Assembly: GCA_033026295.1 (NCBI GenBank)
Contig: CM065168.1
Span: forward strand, 25,149,306-25,213,305
Origin: Channa striata
Lineage: Eukaryota; Chordata; Actinopteri; Anabantiformes; Channidae
Length of the DNA stretch: 64,000 nucleotides
Reading direction: 5' to 3'
The position numbers were made by a program, and so were the translations under genes. Below the pieces are notes generated by a model that searched no databases, was not told the origin of the DNA, and worked only from the letters and a program-made list of their open reading frames with translations. Shown here piece by piece: positions 23,601 to 36,291 of this stretch (its first letter is position 1; each line of letters opens with the position of its first letter).

Positions 23601-26600
23601 CGAGTGGGATGAGCATGGCAGCACTGTAGCTGCTGGAATTTGGTTCCGTGCTGATTTATGGGACACCGAGACCACTTTGATCTCTGATACTCTCAGCCGC
23701 GTCTGCAGCGGCGCCGTGAAATAGACGTTACAATTAGATCAATTCGACACAAACAGTGGTGGCAGGAGAGCGAATAAAGAGCCTCATCTATTTATGGCTT
23801 CTTCCCGCACGACGACAGTGCTTATATGATGTTACTCCTAATTAGCTAGGAGGGTCTCTAGTTTTATGTACCATATGACAATTTCTAGCTGTAATTACTA
23901 CTGCTTACTAAAATCAGCCGTGTCTCCATGTGCTACAGAGCTCTTATATCACTGTGTCCAACAACAGCCATCCTGCAGCATACTAAATATACACAGATCT
24001 GTCTCTCCACCATCATGAGGCTAAAACGCCAGGGCTGGTCTGAGCTGTTTTTAGCTCCTCTAAGACGGTTTGCTTCTGTTTATATGGTGATAAAACAACA
24101 ATGAGGATTGGACCTAGACAACCGCAGCATTTAGGATTACACTAACACATAAGTTCATCATTTAGTCATTTCCTCAACAGTTTAAAGTCAAGCACAAAGC
24201 TGTGTGACGTCGAAGATATGTTTCAAGTTGTAAGGGTGCACAGTGAACGAGGCATTAATGTTCAATGAGGAGGGCTATGTAAATATTTTAGATGCCCATT
24301 TATTATAAACAAGGTGGCAGATATCTCTGGATGGAATTATCTTTGTGATAACTATAGGGGGTCGCTCTGTGGAAACATGCTGGCAAAGATGTTTCCAGTA
24401 AGTCCAATCAATGCAGCACACAGCAGTCCAGCTGTGGCCGCTTTATTTGATAATGCTGTCATCAAGAGTGATATACTATGTGACTTTATTGCACTACTGT
24501 GTACAGTGTGCACACACAGTTCGCAGACAGCCAGATGAATGACAACGCATTCATCCCCCCCCATTCGCTATCTGACAGCATAGTTTCTCAATAATTAAGG
24601 CCATTTAAATCCAATAGTTCAGCCGTTCTCTGAAGAGTCCTCATTGGAAGTGAGTGGCCACTTTTTTATTACTGCCTGGTTCTCATGGTCTTCAAAGATA
24701 AATGTGGTCTGAGAGTTGCTTGCTAGTTACCACAACACCACAAAAACCACATTACACAATTTCATTCATAATATCTTTGCACTTCAGTCAGACTAAATCC
24801 GATGTCTGTTTTAAATCAGTATATTTTCTTATACACAGGACAACCTAAAGATCCGCTCCAAAACTAGGCCCCCAGTGAGAACCACACAGCAGAACTGAGG
24901 AAGAGGAATAAAAAGACAAAAACTCAGTCATCAATCAGTTAGTTGTGATCTGCTTAATTAGAGATCAACCTAATGTCAGACTGGCCCAATCAGAGAAGAG
25001 CAGCATAACACTGTCTGCCCTTAATTCCCTCTGGAGTTAGGATTAACAGCCAACATTCTTATTTTAAAAGACAAAAGGTGCAATGAAATGTATCAAAAAT
25101 TTGTTGACCCCTGTGCTGCATCACTCACACACTGTGAGCATTTGGAAGATAAGGAGGCTAGTTTCTTTATTTTTGAAAGTGAAAAGTTTCCCCCATTTTT
25201 ATTTGATGGGGGATTTGAGGATTTAGCTGCTCAATAGTTTAGAGCATCGTTTCTCATACTGCTCCAAATGTACAGACCAAATGTACAGACTTGCCACAAA
25301 AACGACGTCATCTGAATGGCAGCATCCATTGCTCCAAAACCTGTATATATCATTCAGATCATTCAGCATTAATGGAGTCTTAACAGGTGTGCAAGTTACT
25401 TATGATGTGCGCATTAATACCCCCACACCATCACAGATACACGTATTGACAAGATGTCCTGCTAACAAGTCAGATGGTCTCTCTCCTCTTTAACATGGAG
25501 GACACAACTTCCATGACTTACAAAAGTAATTTCAGATTTTGACTCGTCAGAACACGGAACAGTTTTCTACTTCTCCGCAGTCCATTTTAAATGAGCATAT
25601 GAGAAGGTGTTGGCTTTTCTGGGTTTTGTTTATATATGGAAGAAGCTCTAAAGAACAATAACACAAAAGTGACCAGTGTCTAAATGACCAAAAAGTATCA
25701 CATTAACAGATCACAGAACAGAACTTAAAACATGTCTAAATGAGGCTGTATTTAATGTTGATACTGCTATTCATCTGAAAGACAACAAAAGATGTCCGGG
25801 TATGTCTTAAATAGTAGGAGACTTACGGGAACACACAGTGGGCTTTTGTTCACACTCTCTTGTATCACTACCAATTGGATTACCTCTGCATTTCTATCCA
25901 GCGTGTGCAAACATGGACGAGAAGCAGATCAGAGTAACTGAAAGCTTCCCTAATTCTCCCAAACACTAATTTGAAAGACTGATGGAACAATTGTCTTAAG
26001 ACACAGCTGGAATCAGTGTGGTGGGCTGTGAAGTCATGAATCAAGGATAACTGTGTGTCTTTATGATTGACACACACATCCTGATCCACACTGGTAATTT
26101 ATTCATACTAGAAGGAAAAATACTACAGATGGCAGAAAAAACTAACAAACAAAAAAAAACCATTACAGTGCATTCTCAGACTATCAGTAAAATTAAAGGT
26201 GAGCCATATGATTGGTTAAGGTATTTAAGCAAAATCAGCATTGTGAAACTGACCCTGAGCTGGGATGGGTCACATGATCAGCCCCAGCAGTCTGAACAAG
26301 GTACAGCTTTGCGACTGTGCCCTGATCAACAAACACAGTAGGAGGGGCTGCATGGTAAAATGATGAGAATCAGGCTTAGGTGAGGCCCAACAAACGGAGG
26401 TTCCTTCTTTCTTAAGCAACCCGGCACTAGTAAAGCCAAAATATGAGTTTTATGTTATTCCCTGGATGTAAGATAAATTAAAGACCATAATGATGTCCTG
26501 GGAAAAATAGATGAGCTTTCTAGACAGATTGGCAGTGGAATTAACAGGAAGTCAGCATGCGCCCGCAACTAAAAGGACGAAAAAAATCTGCTGCATTGTA

Positions 26601-28581
26601 ATGGCCAGAGTGGGTTTTAACATGCAGTAAAAGCCTGATGCATAAAACCATGCTATAACGGCATTAATAATTCCAAATTCGTTCAGATTTCTCATTAATA
26701 TTAAACACCTTCCACTACATTAGCATAAACAATGAATCGATGCTCCTTATTCCATTATAGTTGAGTGAGACAGTTACTTTGTACACATGTTTCTTCAATA
26801 GTAACAAAAACAGTCATAATGAAAATTGTGCAAAAAGTGTAAAAAGGTTACATGTCCCATAATAGAACATCTAGATAATAATTTTAATATGTAATATCAG
26901 ATGTCTGATATTCAAAAAAGACCTAATACTTGATGAGTGACACCAGGTGAGGTAAACAATTGGCCTGCAGGAGGCAACTGAAATAAAAGTTGACATCTCC
27001 AAAATCAAGCACACATGGGTCAGTGCTAAGTTGAACTCTTCATGGGCAAATGGGAACTATCCCTATGGCCTTTTCACACTGTCCTTTAACTGAAGTGATA
27101 TGAAGCACTTTTGGTTGTGGACATATATGAGCAAGACACTGATGTGGATCCTGTCAACTTATTTACTGGCTGCAAAATAGTCCTATGATACATACACGAT
27201 ACCAGCCCAGCATGCTGATTTACACATGCGTTGCCAACCAGGGCACTTGTATCTGAAAATCTACACATTCTGAGCAGTGGTATTTCACTCTGACAGAGAA
27301 AAACCCTGCACATCATGCCACCAGACTTATTCATGCTTCTGACTCAACACACAAAGTGGCTGTCTGGACCATCAGTTATAACACAGTGCAACCCAGAGCT
27401 ACCACAGTCTGACATCTTTAATCCTGTGGAGCCTGAAGCAGATGTGGAAATGCAGCCTTTATGTTACAACTCTAATCTCCAAAACCTTAGAACTCGAGCT
27501 AAAGTCTCATCATTTTATAAGGATTACCTACTGGATGACTCTGTGTTGCACCATAGCATAATTTATTTGAGTTGCAGCATAATTCAGCACCCCAAGTCCC
27601 CTTGAAACCCACCATGGATGGAGGTGTTAGAATTAGCTCCCCAGCAAACGCTTTTAAGTATTCTTACTGTGCAGAACAAAATTTGAATACAAATTACTCT
27701 AAATGAAGTGGCCGTTGCCAAAACAAATCCCACTAAAAGTTCTCAACCTCATCATTGATAAAGATCAGGTTGGTTTTTGCCTGCAACTGTAAGTCTGTAT
27801 TAAATAGGGCACAATCATCAGGTGTAAGTGTGGTCTTGGCATCTAAATCAATAGTGAGGAACATGTCAATCAGACAGCAAGAGGTGAACAATGCTTTTGA
27901 CACACACCTCATTAAATGTGTTGAACATTGAGCTTGTTGAATCTATGTGCATATCCAGCTTCATAAAAGCACTGAGTAGATATATCTGTGTTCATGGACC
28001 TCCAAAATGTCTTTGTGCCTGTAAAGAGTTGCCTGTCACTGGAGTTGCAAGAAGACATTTGGATGCAATGTTTCTTCAGTCAGGACATACTCTACTCACA
28101 CATGAAGTACTACTCTGCTAGCTGAGGTAATAGCAATTATTAATGCTAAACCACTGGTACCAATGTCCGGTGACCCAGACATGCCAGCGGTTTCAGCAAT
28201 GATCTTGACTCAGAGGTCAATTCTGTCAGCATCTTTTGGCAGCTTTGACCCAGCAGGGCTCCATACAAACCCATGTAGTAACAAGTTCAGTGTCTCGCAG
28301 ACAACTGCTGCAAGAGAGCAATGAAGACGTGGACCTCTGTTACACATTAAAGCAAAAAGTAAAACCTGGTATTTATTGGGGGACTAAACTTCTGTACCTA
28401 ACTGTCTGGCGTTGAACAAGATCAACTCTTTGCAAGGACACTATACTTTGTAGTCTGATAAGACCAAAGTGAAATTATTTATTCACAAGTTAAACAGGTA
28501 TGAGAGTTGGAAAAACAAATTTCTCTTAATTTCTGTTATCTCTGGTGATAAATTAACATTCCCACTAGTTGTGCATTCAAT
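20649..28581. other. Largest unannotated stretch of the window
   Basis: About 7.9 kb with no recognised gene and no clear transposon. It includes a block at 23550-23950 with mixed GC content, an inverted repeat CTCCTA-6-TAGGAG (23835-23852) and several TAATTA-like cores. That block looks more like constrained regulatory DNA than its flanks do, though only an alignment can tell. The 96-codon frame at 27315-27605 has no domain features. Confidence 0.4.
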
Positions 28582-28644
28582 AATATGGCAGCTAGAATAG
28601 GCTCTAGCCCCCATTCGACCCCAAACAGGATAAGTGGGTACAGA
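28582..28644 (+). repeat. Fish repeat 3' part, left half (split by a SINE)
   Basis: 'GGCAGCTAGAATAGGCTCTA' then 'GACCCCAAACAGGATAAGTG' follows the familiar 'GACAGCTGGGATAGGCTCCA ... GGATAAGCGG' tail, also present complete at 35238-35540. The remainder of this tail resumes after the SINE at 28896. Confidence 0.65.
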
Positions 28645-28893
28645 CAGTTGGTAGCGCGGTCGTCGAGAGGTCTTGCAGTTGCTGGTTTGATCCCCGGCTC
28701 CTCTGGTCACATGTCGAAGTGTCCTTGAGCAAGACACTGAACAACCACTAGTTGCTCCAGCGAGAGTTGGCCAGCTGCATAGCAGCTCCCCATCGATGTG
28801 TGAATGTATGTGTGTGAATGGGTAAATGAGAAGCAGTGTAAAGCGCTATGAGTACCAACAGGTAGAAAAGCGTTATATAAGTGCAGACGATTT
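28645..28893 (+). repeat. SINE, most complete copy of the window
   Basis: In order it has the A-box-like 'TTGGTAGCGCGG', the B box 'GGTTTGATCCC', the body 'ACATGTCGAAGTGTCCTTGA' and 'GTTGGCCAGCTGCATAGCAG', and the tail 'AAAGCGCTATGAG ... AGAAAAGCGTTATATAAGTG'. The tail halves pair as a stem (AGCGCT...AAAGCG), the sort of 3' hairpin used by L2-type LINE enzymes. The tRNA-like head implies internal polymerase III promotion (family knowledge). Confidence 0.8.
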
Positions 28894-28895
28894 AG

Positions 28896-28912
28896 ATAAT
28901 GGATGGATGAGG
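28896..28912 (+). repeat. Fish repeat 3' part, right half
   Basis: ATAATGGATGGATGAGG continues the (GGAT)-rich end of the repeat interrupted at 28644. Confidence 0.6.
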
Positions 28913-30221
28913 AAAAAATATTGTTAAATTTATTAATTTCAAAAAAAGGGGTGTATGTGCTGCATGTGGGTCGTTATACTCAAAACTGTCTAAAGATGTA
29001 TACAATTGGCTTATTGTATACTATTACAATAATAGTTACTATTACTGCACAAACCCCCCAAGTTCCCCAATTATAGTGTCCTATGTGTATACGACTGGTG
29101 ACTCCACAACCACTAAATGATATATTAGGAAGCAGTAAGTTGACCACAACAGTGATATGAAAAAGGTGAGATGAGAAGGCACTTGTGGAAGAGTTTGAAT
29201 AGAAATAATAACACTCTAGACACAGCCAGGTAAAAAGCCGGTCTTTCTTCAGACCCCTTTTTAAAAATAGCACTGCTGGTGTGACATCACCAGTGCTACG
29301 CAAATACTGTCCACCTTTGCTTGTTTCACTGCAGCAGGAAGTCTGTGTGGAGGGTGTGTTTTAGTCTACAGTTGTCTCTTGTCAGTGGCAGCCATGGCTT
29401 AGAGAACTAGGCACCTCTGTGACTGGTCTGAAGAGCAGAAAGATGAGGCAGTAGCTTAGCTCATGTACAGCAGTCCGCTGTTGTAATACTGACACACATC
29501 CCAATAGTAGCAGCCAAAGCACATGCACTGTACATTTAACCTACTTTCTTCTACAGTATATTCATGTACACTGTCCAGTTTTGTATCTTATCTATATGGC
29601 CAAATTTGAGCTGGGATGAGGGTTCATGTAACAGGGAAATCAGATTTTGTGTGTACACTATGTATACTTCCCAGTGTTTGTGTGTTTGCACTCTGGGGTT
29701 GTCGACTAAGGCAGAATGATCTCACTGCAAAGGGCTCCACACGAAATAATATGTAAAGAGTCAGTGTACTACTGTAATGAGAAGGCAAGAAGGGACTCGT
29801 CAGCTGGTCTCTATGGAAACCACTGGCTGCATTGAGGGGGGGTTCAACTGCAGGAAAAGCATCAGAGAGTCACATCCTGTGTGTGCTTCTCATCCAGTCC
29901 TGGTGAGTCCTCTGCAGCTAATGGACCAGCAGGTACAGGTCCTAATCACATGTAATACTGCTGCACAGGAGCTGCTCTGACAAAAACACTTATCAAGGAA
30001 ATCCTGCAAGACCTTCTACTGAGGGTGAACTGACCATACTAAGGTAGGTCAAGCACGACTGGACAAAAATTCAGCCTCACAGAGCCTCTTCAGTGGCTGC
30101 TGTCTTGCAGTCTAGACAACTGCAAATGCATTATATAGGGAACATATCTGTACCTGGATTGGATTTTCTGTTAGCCCACACATATGCCTTAGTATAGGCT
30201 GTGATGGTTATACCACTAAAG
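28913..30221. other. Unannotated stretch
   Basis: No gene or repeat identified. A 107-codon minus-strand frame (28980-29303) is low in complexity and lacks domain features. Confidence 0.4.
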
Positions 30222-30350
30222 ACAGAGCTACAACTTTGTTACATTTAGGCACAAAAACTACAATTTCAGGGCTTGGCAGTGAAAGCAGTACCAGGACTCA
30301 AACTGGTGTCACAAGATTCAAAGTCCTGTCATTTGTCTCCCACCTCTTCT
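30222..30350 (-). repeat. tRNA-like SINE fragment (third family)
   Basis: On the minus strand, 'GGACTTTGAATCTTGTGACA' is followed by the B-box-like 'AGTTTGAGTCCTGG', then 'ACTGCCAAGCCCTGAAATTG' and 'TGTGCCTAAATGTAACAAAG'. This order matches a tRNA-headed fish repeat that has 'GGTTCGAGTCC' and 'GTGCCTAAACCTAACC'. It is degenerate and has no clear end. Confidence 0.5.
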
Positions 30351-33300
30351 CCCTACATAGACTTTGCCTCTTTGAAGTTACACCAACTGCGACTCTCGCT
30401 TCATATTAACTAAGGCCACTAGATGTTACTAAATTGCCAAACTGATGATGGTAAACCTAGAGACCAACAGTAAGGATGTGGCTGATCTGTAGAACCAAAG
30501 TTCTGCACTTTGTAGGCCCAGATTGAAACTCAGTTCAAGATAATAAATGTAGCGTTCATTCTTTGCAAAAAATATGTTGCATCAGAACACGATCCACCCA
30601 GGATATTATGTTCCTTATATAATCTTAATCGTGTCTGCAGTTTGATTGCAGAAAAACTTCAATCTTTGGGTATGCAATAATTAGTTTGACAGAGAGCAGT
30701 AAACTGAAATTTTAGATTGTAATCATTATGATATTGTGACATCACTGACAATTGACCACCCTATAATAATTTACAAAAGTGCCTCAGCATCTGTTAATGA
30801 TGTGGTCTCTGTGGTGAGCAGCTGGTGACACCTTGTAAAAACACAAGGAACAATTCAGCTCAGTTACACTACAGCAAGAAGGAAGAAGTGTGATACAACA
30901 GATGGGTGAGGGTTGGTACATTGCTTTACATAAAAATAAAAGGCTCCACCATCAATCGGTCCATAACATGACTGGTGAACATGTTTTGCATGTATCACAT
31001 GCCACTGTACTCTTCTGCACAAATCTCGCATGAATACACACTGTGCAGAAATTACTGGACCTCGCTGACATGACAAGGGTCAAAATGGAAGGAGGCGCTG
31101 AGATATCAGTCACAGACAAGGCCTTTACAGCAGTTGTCATGACGATAATGACGGCTGAAAACAAAGAGATGCTCCTCTTTTCCTCTCTGGAGACTTGCTG
31201 ACATTCACTCTACTCAGACGCAAACAAGAGGGGATCAGTGCCACGGCTACAGGTCGAACACTTAGAGCCCTTTGGTTCCCTGCTGGTCTTATAGGATGGG
31301 AGATGTTCTCTGCTCACAAAGTTTGTGAGCTTGATGAATATGCTGGATAAGTCCCTGCATGTACTCACTTACTGGTGAACATTTGATTTGATAAACTGCC
31401 TCCTCAACAGCAGGAGATGAGTAAAAGCCCCAGGGGGCATCATCTTGCTAACAGTACAGACACTACACATCTTTAGAGACAGGCAGAGGGAAGGAATGTG
31501 TCTCTGGTCTGATCCAGCACTAACTGCAAAACTAAAATTGAAATTTGAACCTGCTAAATTATTATAGACCATAGAATCAATAAGCTTTCCCATTATTTGT
31601 TTTGCTATCAGTCCCGGAGAAAATCAGATTTCCTCATTTTCATTGTTGCTACTTATTAACGGTGTTGAGCTTGTTACTAAAAAATGACAATTACTACTCA
31701 TTACTCTGTTCTGTAAAATTCATGTTATTACTTTACTTATTACTCCCTGCAAACATCTTCACTAACCTTTATTTCACTAACATCATGTGATCTACGCTGT
31801 CATCTTTTTTCCATTTTTAGTCGAGGAGACATGAAAGAGAATGGTAAAGGTTCAAAAGTGTGTGGTTGCTATTCACTAGAGTCGATGCGGACAATGTTCA
31901 TTGTTAAGTTCAAAAGTCTTTAACATGTATGTGCAGAAAGGTAAGCAATTTATTGCAAAAAGGTAAATCCTGATAAAGCATATTAATTCTGTTTTTAGTT
32001 GTAGTTAGTAGTGGGTAAGAGTAGTAGTACTCTTTAAGTTCTCCTAAAATCAGGGTGATACTATTCCCTCAGGAAATGTGGAAACTTTCTGACCCCGACC
32101 TACACATCATATTTAAGTGGTTTGATTGGAAAAAATATACACAGGGGAGAAACACATGATATGGAATCAGCTAATATTTTCCACTTCTCCATACACCTGT
32201 AAAAACAGCATTATTTTCAGGTTTCACGATCATTATTTCAGCTTTTTGTGTACAATTTGTCTTTCAAATTGACATGGCCCCCGTCTGGCCCCACAGAATT
32301 GCATCTATTCACTGGTAATGTCCATCAGTCTGCCACCTGGATTGGACTCTTCAGTTGCACTGTAGAACTCTCATATAACCCCACTAGGTTGTATGTTTCT
32401 TCTTTCCTAAATACTTGGTGAAGAATTTATTTAAAAAAGAAATATTGCCCCAAATTCTCCAAGTTGCCCTTATTACACTCATGCAGCACAGCTGACACTG
32501 ATCGAGGCAAACATCAGAAGACCACAGCACAGACAAACAATCTAATGCAGTGACCGACAGACACTTAAGCTGTGAGAAATTTGTGTCAGTTTTAATGTCT
32601 GTATGAAGATTGTTGAAAATACCATTAGTTACAAAAATGAGTAAAGTTATCCTTTATGAATTGGTCTTTGGAAAATGGACTACATTTTGCAACATGTCCC
32701 ATGTAACACCTGTGGTTAACCGGCTTACATCGCTGGGGATCATCACTATGGCCCAACAGAGACAGTCTGGTGAGTCCACAGTAAACAACCGATGAGATCA
32801 GACACAAAAACAGAACATAAGGATGAAATGATGTTTGATCCAGAAAACCCACAGACCTTGCTGTGATCGTGCACAAAATGTTGGGGCTAAGAAAACAACC
32901 CAAACACTGATTCAAAAGAGATCATCAGACAGTCCCTCACACTGTCTCTTGCTGAGAAAAAACTTCATACTGCTTCTAGTGCTTGGGCAGAATGAGCCTA
33001 ATGGTCTATTACATAACAGGTTTATAAGGAGGAGATTAGTTTATGATGAGTATTGTTGGACCTGACTGCTGGGATAATGCCGATTATGTCCAATCAGCTG
33101 GCAGAGTAAACAGTAACAAATATATACAGATATTTTGTGCAAAGTCACATTAAAAACACACACACAAAAGAGTATTATTTTTTGTGCAGAGAATAATGTT
33201 TAGCACATAGCCTGTGTTTCTTTAAGTCTTTGGTACACCGAGGACTGTCTTTAAGCTGGTGTAGGGAAGGAGAAGGTGGAGAAGCTGTGCAGTGATGCTG

Positions 33301-33810
33301 CTGCACCATCAAATAAAAAACAGGCATTAGGACCCAGAAGTGGAGTTTCTTTCTGATCAGAGAAAAAAGAAAATAAAGCCTGGGGCTGATCTCAACAACA
33401 ACATTCAAACACATCACTCCAGTTACCGCAGCATCCAACCAAGTGAGACGGGAAAGATGCTGTGGCAGTTTGATCACGAGATGGTTGGGTGCAGTATATA
33501 TGGCAGCTTACTGAGCAGGAGTTGTGTGTGACATAAGCCATTTACTGATTGTCTCATTGGTTTGCTAGTCACTGCTTTGCAGCTTCAGCAGCATGTGACC
33601 ACTTGGCAGTGTAGGTGATAAGAATAAGTTGTGAGGGGGTCGAGGCTGTCCTGCCTAACATCAAAAGTTAACCCAAACCCAACAGGCTTTAGGACAGTTT
33701 TTATGTACCATTTGCTGGTAAGTTCCTCTTTAACTTTAAGAAGAAAATCGTTAAATAGCTGAAGGTGGTCCAAACACTTCCTGAAGCTACTGCAACTTCA
33801 GTTTGGACAG
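30351..33810. other. Unannotated stretch
   Basis: No gene or repeat identified. All open frames are 60-100 codons, overlap on opposite strands and lack features. Confidence 0.4.
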
Positions 33811-34310
33811 TATAGTGCCCATAGAAAATCATCATACACTTTTTGAAATATGTCATTTTCTGGTCTCACAACCTGAAATCAAAACCCATTAAATTATATT
33901 CTCCTACCCACACTTACACCTTTTGCCTTACAGCATAAAAATGCCAAAAGTTCTGGATATTCATTTAGAAATATGAAAACCTAGAATAACAGGCTTGAAA
34001 AAATTGATTGGCGACCTCATTTAATTCACTGTGCTGCCTCCATTTGCCTTAATTGCAGCCATCAGTCAGTTTGAATGTCTCACTAACCGCTTTGCACATC
34101 TAAACTGGACCATTTCCCTATTCTTGTTTGCAGACTTGTAAAAATTCAGTCAAATGTGGTGCATAAACTGCTCTCTGCGATTACATTCACACTTTCTGTG
34201 ATTCTGAGGTTTAAGTCCAGCTTCTGATTTTTTAACTCAAAGACATTTGCCTTCCTGCAATGTAAATATTATTTTTCTGGATTGTGATTTAGGGGAATGT
34301 AAAGGAGGTT
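33811..34310 (+). mobile_element. Truncated Tc1-like element
   Basis: It starts 'TATAGTGCCCATAGAAAATC', very like the 'TACAGTGCCYTxxAAAAGTA' ends of fish Tc1 elements, and goes on with 'TGTCATTTTCTGGTCTCACA' where those elements have 'CACATTTTGT...GTTACA'. A later piece, 'TTCTGAGGTTTAAGTCCAGC', resembles the antisense of their internal 'GGTCTGGACTTTGACT' region. I see no right-hand inverted repeat and no transposase frame. Confidence 0.5.
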
Positions 34311-34437
34311 GCCGAACTACATCACCTCCACGTTAGCCACTTTCATAAAAAGAATCTGCGTGTGTTTGTTAGGTTTCCTTTGCCCTTTAAGCCTGACTAG
34401 TTGCCCCAGTCACTGTTGCTACCACCATGCAGTTGAC

Positions 34438-34618
34438 CATGGCACAGTAGGTAGCGCGGCCGTCCACCAATCCTACAGTTGTAGGTTGGATCCCCGGCTC
34501 CTCCAGTCACTCCCCCATCGGTGTATGAATGTGTGTGTGAATGGGTAGATAAGAAGCAGTGTAAGGCGCTTTGAGTACCAACAGTTAAGAAAGTGCTGTA
34601 GAAGTGCAGACCATTTAC
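34438..34618 (+). repeat. SINE with internal deletion
   Basis: The head 'GGCACAGTAGGTAGCGCGGC' and B box 'GGTTGGATCCCC' lead straight into 'CCCCCATCGGTGTATGAATG' and the tail 'GTAAGGCGCTTTGAGTACCA'. The 'GAAGTGTCCTTGAGCAAG' and 'GTTGGCCAGCTG' body seen at 28.65 kb is missing (about 80 bases). Confidence 0.75.
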
Positions 34619-35237
34619 TTTACAGCAGGTATACTTTACAGCAGGTATCATGTAATTTGACATTGGATTTTATCGAATTTTGTCATGCACTTGCCTTCAG
34701 GAGATTTTTTTTTTTTTTTTGACGTACACGCAAATTGAAACACATGCACAGATTCACTGTACCAGTCTCAACCATAAAGACCTGTATGTCTTTCAAGGTA
34801 ACAGTTTCTTTCTAGCTTTTCCTGAGCAGTCTCATCGTGGTTCAGTCACCCAGTGTGGATGCTGCTGATGGAATCATACACTTTGCACTGAACATACACT
34901 CTGAACAGATCTAGACAAAAATACACTTAAAGCCTTTGGAATATTTTTGTATCCGTATCCTAACTTCACACAGCTTTACTTTTTGGGTTCCAACTATTTA
35001 AAACATCTTTGAGTTGGTTGGGGTTGAATTGTGAATTGAATTTAAAAAAATGCTCATATGTTTGGATTTTAGGAGTGCAGTGAGGGTTTTCTACTGGCAC
35101 CTTAACTGTATTGCACTTTGATTCTACACTAGGTCATATTTCAAATTAGCTACATTTAATAAAGAAAGAGTTGTTTATAATTCAGGAGTCATGCAGAAAA
35201 CAAAGACTGAATGGAAAAATATGATAAATCTGAAGAT
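34619..35237. other. Unannotated stretch
   Basis: Contains a poly-T run at 34707-34720 and a 14-bp direct duplication ('TTTACAGCAGGTAT') just after the SINE. Nothing else is recognised. Confidence 0.45.
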
Positions 35238-35540
35238 CACGTTGGTTAGAGCTGCCGCCTTACAGGTAGAGAGTTGTGGGTTCACGTTCCTGACCGACAA
35301 CCTTTCTGTCTTGAGTTAGCTTTTTCTCCCTGTGCTTGCGTGGGTTCCTCCCACAGTTCAAACTCATGGATGTTGGGTTACTCTAAAAATTGCCTGTAGG
35401 TGGGAATGTGAGTGTGAATGGTTGTCTGTTTGCATGATCTTTCCTGGTCTTCCACGTCTCTCGCTCTATGACAGCTGGGATAGACTTCAGGCCCTCCACA
35501 ACCCTACACAGATTAAGTGGTTACAGATGATGGATGGTTG
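35238..35540 (+). repeat. Fish interspersed repeat, nearly complete copy
   Basis: In order: a head-like 'GGTTAGAGCTGCCGCCTTAC', 'GGGTTCACGTTCC', 'TTTCTCCCTGTGCTTGCGTG', 'GGTTCCTCCCACAGTTCAAA', 'GGTGGGAATGTGAGTGTGAA', 'ATGACAGCTGGGATAGACTT' and 'TTACAGATGATGGATGG'. All blocks occur in this order in a repeat that is extremely common in fish genomes. The head could derive from a tRNA. I do not commit to a class. Confidence 0.7.
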
Positions 35541-36240
35541 TAATAAAGACAATATGAATTGGAGCTGGCTGGGATGACCGTACAGAAGCATAAGCACCTG
35601 AACGTTTTTACTTAGTTTTACAGCGTCAGCTTTTAGTAATCTTCAGTAGAACCATATGCTGCACTTCAATTAAAAAGGTATCATGTATTTTTTCAACAAT
35701 CCAAAATTTTAGCAACCCCATCTCAGAGACACTTGATCCTGGCAACACAGTAGATGATTCCTGGCAAGTGAAGTCCCCAAAATGCTCTGCTTCCTCTTGC
35801 TGCCAAGTTACACGTGTTTCATTAACTTTATCCTGTCAGTGCAGTCTGTATGTCGTTCACAAATGCGAGTAATAACGCAATGTCTAGTCTCTAGTTTTAA
35901 GATAATTAATTTCGCCCTGACTTGTCGCACATATGATCTGAATGGCTACATGACTGTAAAAAAGCTATCAATAAGAGTGGATTGTAAGGTTTGAGTTTTA
36001 TGTGTTCTTGTGTGTGTATGTGTGTGTGTTTGGACCAAAAGAGGGCAGTGTATTTTCACTCAGTGGGGCTTGTCCCACATGTTCCACTGGACCTCCAATT
36101 CAGAGCAAAAGGACAGGGTCGACACATTATTAATCTAAAAATCCACTTTCACAATGATCTACATTAGGCCAAAGGCTAAATTATTCATGTTTCAGTCTCT
36201 ATGCATTGGGACGGCAAGGAAACTGCTACTTTCCCTTTCA
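35541..36240. other. Unannotated stretch
   Basis: No gene or repeat identified apart from short TG runs near 36010. Confidence 0.45.
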
Positions 36241-36291
36241 TTCTTACCGGACACACACACACACACATATATGTAGTGTGTCCGGTAAGAA
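36241..36291. repeat. Perfect 16-bp inverted repeat around a CA/TA loop
   Basis: The left arm TTCTTACCGGACACAC (36241-36256) and right arm GTGTGTCCGGTAAGAA (36276-36291) are exact reverse complements. The 19-base loop is CA repeats and ATATATG. Confidence 0.9.
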
